Shown here piece after piece: positions 1 to 6,436 of a DNA stretch of 7,641 nucleotides; position 1 is the stretch's first letter, and each line of letters opens with the position of its first letter. The stretch covers positions 1-7,641 of the forward strand of contig CAAEVH010000025.1 in NCBI GenBank assembly GCA_900759445.1, read 5' to 3'. Source of the stretch: an uncultured Raoultella sp. GTDB taxonomy: Bacteria > Pseudomonadota > Gammaproteobacteria > Enterobacterales > Enterobacteriaceae. Both the position numbers and the translations under genes were made by a program. The notes below the pieces were generated by a model. It searched no databases. It was not told where the DNA came from and saw nothing but the letters and a program-made list of their open reading frames with translations.

Positions 1-22
1 TCGGAGTCTTCATGCGATGAGC

Positions 23-28
23 AAGGAG
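23..28 (+). promoter_or_regulatory. cydA ribosome binding site (decides start)
   Basis: An AAGGAG Shine-Dalgarno sequence precedes two adjacent ATG codons at 31 and 34. Spacing is 2 bases to the first and 5 to the second, so the second is the more likely start. That start also gives the 522-residue length known for E. coli CydA. Confidence 0.75.
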
Positions 29-33
29 TCATG

Positions 34-1602
34 ATGTTAGATATAGTCGAACTGTCGCGCTTACAGTTTGCCTTGACCGCGATGTACCACTTCCTTTTTG
101 TGCCACTGACGCTCGGTATGGCGTTCCTGCTGGCCATCATGGAAACGGTTTACGTCCTTTCCGGCAAACAGATTTATAAAGATATGACCAAATTCTGGGG
201 CAAGTTGTTTGGTATCAACTTTGCGCTGGGTGTAGCAACCGGGTTGACCATGGAGTTCCAGTTCGGGACAAACTGGTCTTATTACTCTCACTACGTGGGC
301 GATATCTTCGGTGCGCCTCTGGCCATTGAAGGTCTGATGGCCTTCTTCCTCGAATCTACCTTTGTAGGTCTGTTCTTCTTCGGTTGGGATCGTCTGGGCA
401 AAGTTCAGCACATGGCGGTGACCTGGCTGGTGGCACTGGGTTCCAACTTGTCTGCATTGTGGATCCTCGTGGCCAACGGCTGGATGCAAAACCCGATCGC
501 CTCGGATTTCAACTTTGAAACCATGCGTATGGAGATGGTCAGTTTCTCCGAACTGGTTCTGAACCCGGTTGCTCAGGTGAAATTTGTCCATACCGTCGCA
601 TCCGGCTACGTCTGCGGCGCGATGTTCGTCCTGGGTATCAGCTCCTACTATATGCTGCGCGGTCGCGACTTCGCTTTCGCTAAACGCTCCTTTGCCATTG
701 CTGCCAGCTTCGGTATGGCGGCGATTCTCTCCGTTATCGTACTCGGTGATGAATCCGGTTACGAAATGGGTGACGTGCAGAAAACTAAACTTGCGGCCAT
801 CGAAGCCGAATGGGAAACACAGCCAGCTCCGGCTGCCTTTACCCTGTTTGGTATTCCGGACCAGGATGCGCAAACCAACCACTTCGCCATCCAGATTCCT
901 TATGCGTTGGGTATTATTGCCACTCGTTCCGTGGACACGCCGGTTATTGGTCTGAAAGACCTGCTGGCACAGCACGAAGCGCGTATTCGTAACGGGATGA
1001 AAGCTTACACCCTGCTGGAAGAGCTGCGCGCAGGCTCAACCGATCAGGCTGTACGTGATGAATTCAACAACGTGAAGAAAGATCTGGGCTACGGTCTGCT
1101 GCTGAAACGCTATACCCCGAACGTCTCTGACGCGACGGAAGCGCAGATTGCTATGGCGACGAAAGACTCTATTCCTCGCGTTGCGCCGCTGTACTTCGCG
1201 TTCCGTATCATGGTGGCCTGCGGCATCCTGATGCTCGGTATCATCGCGGCATCGTTCTGGACCGTTATTCGTAACCAGATTGGCGAGAAGAAATGGCTGC
1301 TGCGCATTGCGCTGTACGCAATTCCTCTGCCGTGGATCGCTATCGAGTCCGGTTGGTTCGTAGCGGAATATGGTCGTCAGCCGTGGGCGATAGGTGAGGT
1401 ACTGCCTACTGCGGTAGCGAACTCGTCCCTGACCGCGGGCGACCTGATCTTCTCGATGCTGCTGATTTGCGGTCTGTACACCCTGTTCCTGGTCGCGGAG
1501 CTGTATCTGATGTTCAAATTCGCACGCCGTGGACCAAGCAGCCTGAAAACCGGTCGCTACCACTACGAGCAGTCTTCCACGACTACTCAGCCGGCACGCT
1601 AA
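34..1602 (+). CDS. cydA: Cytochrome bd-I ubiquinol oxidase subunit I (CydA)
   Basis: Catalytic, haem-carrying subunit of the inner-membrane quinol oxidase that oxidises quinol at the periplasmic face and reduces O2 to water without pumping protons. With ATG 34 as start the protein has 522 residues, the E. coli length. The known key residues fall at their family positions: His19 (high-spin haem ligand), His186 and Met393 (haem b558 ligands), Glu99 and Glu107 (proton path), Lys252 and Glu257 (quinol loop), Arg391, and Glu445 within [10 protein letters not shown]. The long periplasmic Q-loop at about residues 240-380 marks the L-type (long Q-loop) bd family. Family structures have nine membrane helices, and the hydrophobic pattern here fits. 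Differences from E. coli (as remembered) cluster in the Q-loop and the C-terminal helices. The start could also be ATG 31 (523 residues). It is the first gene of the cyd operon; cydB begins 15 bases after its stop. The ArcA/FNR-controlled promoter known in E. coli is not in this window. Confidence 0.98.
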   Translation: MLDIVELSRLQFALTAMYHFLFVPLTLGMAFLLAIMETVYVLSGKQIYKDMTKFWGKLFGINFALGVATGLTMEFQFGTNWSYYSHYVGDIFGAPLAIEGLMAFFLESTFVGLFFFGWDRLGKVQHMAVTWLVALGSNLSALWILVANGWMQNPIASDFNFETMRMEMVSFSELVLNPVAQVKFVHTVASGYVCGAMFVLGISSYYMLRGRDFAFAKRSFAIAASFGMAAILSVIVLGDESGYEMGDVQKTKLAAIEAEWETQPAPAAFTLFGIPDQDAQTNHFAIQIPYALGIIATRSVDTPVIGLKDLLAQHEARIRNGMKAYTLLEELRAGSTDQAVRDEFNNVKKDLGYGLLLKRYTPNVSDATEAQIAMATKDSIPRVAPLYFAFRIMVACGILMLGIIAASFWTVIRNQIGEKKWLLRIALYAIPLPWIAIESGWFVAEYGRQPWAIGEVLPTAVANSSLTAGDLIFSMLLICGLYTLFLVAELYLMFKFARRGPSSLKTGRYHYEQSSTTTQPAR

Positions 1603-1617
1603 GACAGGAGTCGTCAA

Positions 1618-2757
1618 ATGATCGATTATGAAGTATTGCGTTTTATCTGGTGGCTACTGATCGGTGTTCTGCTGATTGGTTTCGCCGTCACCGATGGCTT
1701 CGACATGGGGGTGGGCATGCTCACCCGTTTCCTCGGTCGTAATGACACCGAGCGTCGAATCATGATTAACTCCATCGCTCCGCACTGGGACGGAAACCAG
1801 GTGTGGCTGATCACCGCCGGCGGTGCGCTGTTTGCTGCCTGGCCGACGGTCTATGCCGCCGCGTTCTCCGGCTTCTATGTGGCGATGATTCTGGTGCTGG
1901 CCTCTTTGTTCTTCCGTCCGGTTGGTTTTGACTACCGCTCGAAGATTGAAGACACCCGCTGGCGCAACATGTGGGACTGGGGCATCTTCATCGGTAGCTT
2001 CGTACCGCCGCTGGTGATTGGCGTCGCGTTCGGTAACCTGCTGCAGGGCGTACCGTTCCATATGGATGAATATATGCGCCTGTACTACACCGGCAATTTC
2101 TTCCAGCTGCTGAACCCGTTTGGTCTGCTGGCCGGTATTGTTAGCGTGGCGATGATTCTGACGCAGGGGGCTACCTACCTGCAGATGCGTACCGTGGGTG
2201 AGCTGCACCTGCGTGCTCGCGCGACCTCTCAGGTTGCGGCACTGGTGACGCTGGTTTGCTTCCTGCTGGCCGGTGTCTGGGTGGTATACGGGATCGACGG
2301 TTATGTGGTCACCTCGGCTATCGACCACTCTGCGCCATCTAACCCGCTGACTAAAGAAGTGACTCGTCAGGCTGGTGCATGGTTGGTGAACTTCAATAAT
2401 ATGCCTTCGCTGTGGGCTATCCCGGCACTGGGCGTAGTATTGCCGCTGCTGACTATCCTGACTTCGCGGATGGAGAAGGGCGCTCTGGCGTTTATCTTCT
2501 CTTCTCTGACGCTGGCCTGCATCATTCTGACCGCCGGGATTGCGATGTTCCCGTTCATCATGCCGTCCAGCACGATGATGAACGTTAGCCTGACCATGTG
2601 GGATTCAACCTCCAGCCAAAGAACGCTGAACCTGATGACCTACGTGGCGATTGTCTTCGTGCCGATTATTCTGGGCTACACCACCTGGTGTTACTGGAAG
2701 ATGTTCGGTCGCATTACCCGCGAAGACATCGAAAAGAACACCCACTCGTTGTATTAA
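1618..2757 (+). CDS. cydB: Cytochrome bd-I ubiquinol oxidase subunit II (CydB)
   Basis: Second large subunit of cytochrome bd-I in the inner membrane. It carries no haem in the E. coli enzyme. It supports assembly, binds a structural ubiquinone, and provides a proton entry route. The 379-residue length equals that of E. coli CydB. The N-terminal GFAVTDGFDMG segment (Asp29) and the HWDGNQVW segment are intact, with Trp57 and Asp58 at the quinone site and proton-channel mouth. The chain is almost wholly hydrophobic helices with short loops, and it ends in the conserved NTHSLY tail. ATG 1618 is preceded by AGGAG at 1606-1610 with 7-base spacing. The gene lies 15 bases after cydA and 15 bases before cydX, which points to one transcript and matched subunit levels. 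There is no sign of truncation. Confidence 0.98.
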   Translation: MIDYEVLRFIWWLLIGVLLIGFAVTDGFDMGVGMLTRFLGRNDTERRIMINSIAPHWDGNQVWLITAGGALFAAWPTVYAAAFSGFYVAMILVLASLFFRPVGFDYRSKIEDTRWRNMWDWGIFIGSFVPPLVIGVAFGNLLQGVPFHMDEYMRLYYTGNFFQLLNPFGLLAGIVSVAMILTQGATYLQMRTVGELHLRARATSQVAALVTLVCFLLAGVWVVYGIDGYVVTSAIDHSAPSNPLTKEVTRQAGAWLVNFNNMPSLWAIPALGVVLPLLTILTSRMEKGALAFIFSSLTLACIILTAGIAMFPFIMPSSTMMNVSLTMWDSTSSQRTLNLMTYVAIVFVPIILGYTTWCYWKMFGRITREDIEKNTHSLY

Positions 2758-2772
2758 GGTAAGGAGCTAGAT

Positions 2773-2886
2773 ATGTGGTATTTCGCATGGATTTTGGGAA
2801 CGCTTCTTGCCTGTGCCTTTGGGGTTATCACCGCGTTAGCGCTTGAGCACGTGGAAAGCACCAAAGCAGGTAAAGAAGAACACTGA
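2773..2886 (+). CDS. cydX: Cytochrome bd-I small subunit CydX
   Basis: A 37-residue, single-helix subunit needed for stable haem insertion and full activity of cytochrome bd-I; it packs against CydA in the inner membrane. The reading frame begins MWYFAWILGTLLACAFGV and ends with a short charged tail (EHVESTKAGKEEH). In E. coli, as remembered, only a few residues differ (A15 for S, T30 for G, and the last residues). AAGGAG at 2761-2766 stands 6 bases before the ATG, a strong ribosome site. The gene is 15 bases after cydB, and its TGA shares one base with the ybgE start codon. It is short enough for automated gene callers to miss it. Confidence 0.96.
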   Translation: MWYFAWILGTLLACAFGVITALALEHVESTKAGKEEH

Positions 2887-3179
2887 TGAGTAAAATTATC
2901 GCAACGCTGTATGCGATAATGGATAAGCGCCCGTTAAGGGCGCTTTCCTTATTGATGGCACTGCTGCTGGCCGGCTGCATTTTCTGGGATCCGTCGCGCT
3001 TTGCGGCAAAGACCAGCGAGCTGGAGATCTGGCACGGCTTCCTGCTGATGTGGGCCGTATGCGCCGGGGTTATCCACGGCGTGGGCTTTCGCCCGCAGGC
3101 CATTCACTGGCAAGGGATTTTTTGTCCACTTATCGCTGATATTGTACTCATCACGGGGCTGTTTTTTTTCTTCTTTTGA
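2886..3179 (+). CDS. ybgE: Cyd operon protein YbgE, small membrane protein of unknown role
   Basis: A 97-residue protein with three hydrophobic stretches at about residues 18-34, 48-66 and 76-97, so probably an inner-membrane protein. It belongs to the YbgE family found after cydABX in many proteobacteria, and its function is not established. Features visible here are a KRPLR basic patch, an LAGC motif at residues 28-31 that resembles a lipobox, the conserved WHGFLLMWAVCAGVIHG core, and a C-terminal FFFFF encoded partly by a run of eight T. The start ATG shares its A with the cydX stop (TGATG), and no strong Shine-Dalgarno is visible, so translation is probably coupled to cydX by re-initiation. 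A second in-frame ATG at 2919 would give an 86-residue form. A hairpin lies within codons 14-20. Length and sequence match E. coli YbgE closely. Confidence 0.93.
   Translation: MSKIIATLYAIMDKRPLRALSLLMALLLAGCIFWDPSRFAAKTSELEIWHGFLLMWAVCAGVIHGVGFRPQAIHWQGIFCPLIADIVLITGLFFFFF
2925..2945 (+). terminator. Possible intragenic terminator or attenuator hairpin in ybgE
   Basis: AAGCGCCC at 2925-2932 pairs perfectly with GGGCGCTT at 2938-2945 (8 bp, loop GTTAA). It is followed by a moderately T-rich run, TTTCCTTATT counting from the stem end. It sits just after cydX, so it could stop part of the cyd transcripts before ybgE or protect the 3' end of cydABX mRNA. The stem is directly visible; the role is inferred. 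The T-tract is imperfect, and ybgE must be translated through it. Confidence 0.4.
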
Positions 3180-3212
3180 AAGAGAAGAGAATAAGAGAAC
3201 TCTGTTAACCTC

Positions 3213-3232
3213 ATGGGCTTGCATAAGCCCAT
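3213..3232 (+). terminator. Hairpin after ybgE, possible end of cyd operon
   Basis: ATGGGCTT at 3213-3220 and AAGCCCAT at 3225-3232 form an 8-bp perfect stem with a GCAT loop, 33 bases after the ybgE stop. It is followed by AAAAATTT, which is not a proper T-tract, so intrinsic termination would be weak. It lies between the cyd and tol genes, where an operon boundary is expected. It could instead be an RNA-stability element. Confidence 0.4.
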
Positions 3233-3262
3233 AAAAATTTACTCGCTGTTTACTTTCCCCCA

Positions 3263-3291
3263 TTCCAAACCACGTTCCCCGCGCGTATAGT
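3263..3291 (+). promoter_or_regulatory. Candidate sigma-70 promoter for ybgC-tolQRA
   Basis: TATAGT at 3286-3291 matches five of six bases of the -10 consensus. A weak -35, TTCCAA (3263-3268), stands 17 bases upstream. Transcription would begin near 3298, giving a leader of about 40 bases before the ybgC GTG. In E. coli the main tol-pal promoter is known to lie upstream of ybgC, which fits. The -35 match is poor, so the exact boxes are uncertain. Confidence 0.45.
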
Positions 3292-3339
3292 AGCGAAGTT
3301 TGAAAGCACTAATCTTTTTTTGCATTACCGGGATGTAAA

Positions 3340-4433
<1,094 letters not shown>

Positions 4434-4436
4434 GCC

Positions 4437-4865
4437 ATGGCCAGAGCACGTGGACGCGGACGTCGCGAACTGAAGTCCGAGATCAACATCGTTCCGCTGC
4501 TGGATGTCTTGTTGGTGCTGTTGCTGATCTTTATGGCGACCGCGCCGATCATTACGCAGAGCGTAGAGGTCGACCTGCCGGATGCGACGGAATCACAAGC
4601 GGTCAAAAGTAATGATGAGCCGCCAGTGATTGTTGAAGTTTCCGGAGTCGGGCAGTACAGCGTAAAAGTGGGTCCGGAGACGCTGTCGCAGCTGCCGCCA
4701 GAGCAGGTTGTTGCCGAAGCGAAACGCCGCCTCGAAGCGAACGAGAAAACGGTGTTCCTGATCGGCGGTGCGAAAGACGTACCTTACGATGAAATTATTA
4801 AAGCGCTTAACCTGTTGCATAGCGCAGGGGTTAAATCGGTTGGCTTAATGACCAAGCCTATTTAA
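4437..4865 (+). CDS. tolR: Tol-Pal motor protein TolR
   Basis: ExbD/MotB-type partner of TolQ with a short basic cytoplasmic N-terminus (MARARGRGRR), one membrane helix at about residues 18-40, and a periplasmic domain thought to bind peptidoglycan when the motor is active. Asp23, the membrane residue essential for proton passage, is present in VPLLDVLL. The 142-residue length equals E. coli. The membrane and C-terminal parts are nearly identical to E. coli as remembered. The periplasmic stretch at about residues 70-108 (KVGPETLSQLPPEQ and the helix after it) has diverged without a length change. The ATG has TAAGGGG-type ribosome binding sequence ending at 4430, 6 bases upstream. It is the only ATG start among the four tol genes upstream of tolB. 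Confidence 0.97.
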   Translation: MARARGRGRRELKSEINIVPLLDVLLVLLLIFMATAPIITQSVEVDLPDATESQAVKSNDEPPVIVEVSGVGQYSVKVGPETLSQLPPEQVVAEAKRRLEANEKTVFLIGGAKDVPYDEIIKALNLLHSAGVKSVGLMTKPI

Positions 4866-4885
4866 TCGCTTCGGATATGTGCGCC

Positions 4886-4928
4886 CGCCGGACCGCTGGC
4901 TGCGAGAATAACAGACTCGTGGCCGGCG
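4886..4928 (+). other. Nested inverted repeat in the tolR-tolA spacer
   Basis: The 103-base spacer (4866-4968) contains CGCCGG at 4886-4891 facing CCGGCG at 4923-4928. Inside it, GCGAG at 4902-4906 faces CTCGT at 4916-4920 (one G-T pair, 9-base loop). Together they can fold into a two-tier stem in tol mRNA. The downstream end of the spacer (ACAGGCGAACAG, then GGGA at 4958-4961, 7 bases before the tolA GTG) looks like the E. coli sequence I remember. No T-tract follows, so a terminator is unlikely. Confidence 0.45.
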
Positions 4929-4968
4929 AGAGTAGCGGGGACAGGCGAACAGTTTTTGGGAACCGATA

Positions 4969-6306
4969 GTGTCAAAGGCAACCGAACAAAACGACAAGCT
5001 TAAACGAGCGATCATAGTTTCAGTCGCGCTGCACATCATTCTGATCGCGCTGCTGATCTGGAGTTCGTTCGATGAGCATCTGGATGCCTCAGCCGGTGGC
5101 GGCGGAGGTTCTTCCATTGATGCGGTGATGGTTGATCCTGGGGCGGTGGTGAATAATTACAACCGCCAACAGCAGCAGCAGGCCAGCTCGCGCCGCGCCG
5201 CCGAGCAGCGCGAAAAGCAGGCTCAGCAGCAGGCTGAAGAACTGCGTGAAAAGCAGGCCGCCGAGCAGGAGCGTCTGAAGCAGCTTGAGCAGGATCGTCT
5301 GCAGGCGCAGGAAGCGGCTAAGCAAGCGAAGGAAGAGCAGAAGCAGGCTGAAGAAGCGGCGGCGAAAGCGGCGGCAGCGGCGAAAGCCAAAGCGGATTCT
5401 CAGGCGAAAGAAGCACAGGAAGCGGCAGCAAAAGCCGCTGCTGACGCGAAAGCGAAGGCAGATGCGCAGGCTAAAGCGGCGGAAGCTGCGGCAGCGAAAG
5501 CCGCAGCCGATGCGAAGAAACAGGCGGAAGCCGAAGCGGCGAAAGCAGCGGCGGATGCCCAGAAGAAAGCCGAAGCCGAGGCAGCGAAGAAAGCGCAGCA
5601 GCAGGCTGAGAAGAAAGCCCAGCAGGAAGCCGCGAAGCAGGCAGCAGCTGAGAAAGCTGCTGCGGAAAAAGCCGCTGAGAAAGCAGCAGAAAAAGCAGCG
5701 GCGCAAAAAGCAGCCTCTGAAAAAGCGGCAGCAGAAAAGGCCGCCGCAGCAGAGAAAGCCGCCGCGGAGAAAGCGGAAAAAGCTGCCGCAGCGAAAGCCG
5801 CTGCAGCGGAAAAAGCCGCAGCCGATAAAGCCGCCAAGGCTGCTGCCGCTAAGGCCGCCGCAGCCAAAGCCGCCGCCGCGAAAAAAGCCGCGGCAGCGAA
5901 AGATGCGGATGGCGTTGACGACCTGCTCGGCGATCTGAGTTCAGGTAAGAATGCGCCTAAAGGTAGCACCAGCGGTAGCAATGGAGGCTCATCTCCTGCT
6001 AAAGGAAGTAAACCGGGGCAGGGGGGCGCGTCTCAGGCTGAGATTGCCAGTTATATTTCGCAGGTTCAGGCGGCGATTAAAGGGCATCTCTATGACTGGG
6101 ACACGTACAAAGGTAAAACATGTACGTTACGCGTGAACCTGGCTCAGGACGGGACGTTATTGAGCGTGAAGTCGGAGGGGGGCGATCCTGCTTTCTGTCA
6201 GCAGATGCTGGCGGCAACCAGCCGGATGAGCAAGTTCCCGAAACCGCCTTCTCAGGCTGTGTATGAGACGTTCAAAAATGCGCCACTGGACTTCAAACCG
6301 CAGTGA
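4969..6306 (+). CDS. tolA: Tol-Pal envelope-spanning protein TolA
   Basis: Inner-membrane-anchored arm that couples the TolQR motor to TolB and Pal in the outer membrane. In E. coli it is also the import receptor for group A colicins and filamentous phages. The length is 445 residues, against 421 in E. coli K-12 as remembered. Order of parts: cytoplasmic tail; helix at about 14-34 with Ser18 and His22, the motif that contacts TolQR; glycine hinge 43-47; Gln-, Lys-, Glu- and Ala-rich helical domain II at about 65-312; Gly/Ser linker 325-355; globular domain III at about 356-445, with Cys385 and Cys410 placed for the known disulphide. It ends DFKPQ, one residue past the E. coli end. The GTG start has GGGA 7 bases upstream and begins MSKATEQNDK as in E. 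coli. Domain III is more diverged than the anchor. Confidence 0.96.
   Translation: MSKATEQNDKLKRAIIVSVALHIILIALLIWSSFDEHLDASAGGGGGSSIDAVMVDPGAVVNNYNRQQQQQASSRRAAEQREKQAQQQAEELREKQAAEQERLKQLEQDRLQAQEAAKQAKEEQKQAEEAAAKAAAAAKAKADSQAKEAQEAAAKAAADAKAKADAQAKAAEAAAAKAAADAKKQAEAEAAKAAADAQKKAEAEAAKKAQQQAEKKAQQEAAKQAAAEKAAAEKAAEKAAEKAAAQKAASEKAAAEKAAAAEKAAAEKAEKAAAAKAAAAEKAAADKAAKAAAAKAAAAKAAAAKKAAAAKDADGVDDLLGDLSSGKNAPKGSTSGSNGGSSPAKGSKPGQGGASQAEIASYISQVQAAIKGHLYDWDTYKGKTCTLRVNLAQDGTLLSVKSEGGDPAFCQQMLAATSRMSKFPKPPSQAVYETFKNAPLDFKPQ
5350..5905 (+). repeat. Ala/Lys/Glu low-complexity repeat tract in tolA domain II
   Basis: Degenerate tandem units of the AEKAAA, AKAAA and ADAKAKA kind, built from GCN, AAA/AAG and GAA/GAG codons, encode the long helix of TolA. 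The 3' half (about 5640-5905) is the most regular. Units vary in length (4 to 6 codons), and codons have drifted, so this is an old repeat rather than a recent exact expansion. Length differences between species are expected here. Confidence 0.85.
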
Positions 6307-6337
6307 TGTGTTTCCCCGCGCGAGCGGGGGAAACACA
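6307..6337 (+). other. Strong palindrome after tolA
   Basis: The sequence begins right after the tolA stop. TGTGTTT (6307-6313) pairs with AAACACA (6331-6337). CCCCGC (6314-6319) pairs with GCGGGG, leaving one bulged G. The loop is GCGA (6320-6323), a stable GNRA-type tetraloop. No T-tract follows, so it is a poor intrinsic terminator; it may be a 3'-end protection or processing site for ybgC-tolQRA mRNA. Its core also resembles a type I-E CRISPR repeat, but only one copy exists. Confidence 0.6.
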
Positions 6338-6375
6338 ATCCAGGGCTGAGGCCGGGTTTTGGTAGTTTTGTGTAT

Positions 6376-6402
6376 TTGAGTTTGTTAACATTCTGCTAAA
6401 TT
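6376..6402 (+). promoter_or_regulatory. Candidate promoter for tolB
   Basis: TAAATT at 6397-6402 is preceded by TGC, an extended -10 arrangement. TTGAGT at 6376-6381 is a possible -35 with a short 15-base spacer. A 17-base spacer would place the -10 at AATTAT instead. Transcription would begin near 6409, about 28 bases before tolB. E. coli is reported to have a separate promoter for tolB-pal-ybgF, which supports a promoter here. Confidence 0.4.
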
Positions 6403-6426
6403 ATCGTGGGCTTTCCGTCCGGATAA

Positions 6427-6431
6427 GGGAG
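6427..6431 (+). promoter_or_regulatory. tolB ribosome binding site (decides start)
   Basis: GGGAG, within AAGGGAGA, precedes two adjacent ATG codons at 6434 and 6437. Spacing is 2 bases to the first and 5 to the second, which favours 6437. That start gives a protein beginning [11 protein letters not shown], as in E. coli TolB. Confidence 0.7.
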
Positions 6432-6436
6432 ATATG

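Noticed and set aside
61..975. Long minus-strand open frame opposite cydA (304 codons)
   Set aside because: It lies wholly within cydA, whose protein is unmistakable. The antisense product is rich in His, Gln, Arg and Thr with no recognisable fold, as expected from the mirror of a codon-biased gene.
3213..3240. Classical Rho-independent terminator after ybgE
   Set aside because: The stem is good, but AAAAATTT follows it rather than a run of T, and the reverse strand has no T-tract either. It is kept only as a weak, possible terminator.
5089..5981. Minus-strand and alternate-frame open frames over the tolA repeat, rich in Leu/Phe/Arg, Ala/Ser/Phe or Arg/Lys
   Set aside because: These arise because the GCN/AAR/GAR repeat codons contain no stops in other frames. 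Their odd composition mirrors the repeat.
6307..6337. CRISPR array
   Set aside because: Only one repeat-like copy is present. The sequence one spacer away on either side is tolA coding sequence or the tolB leader, with no second copy.
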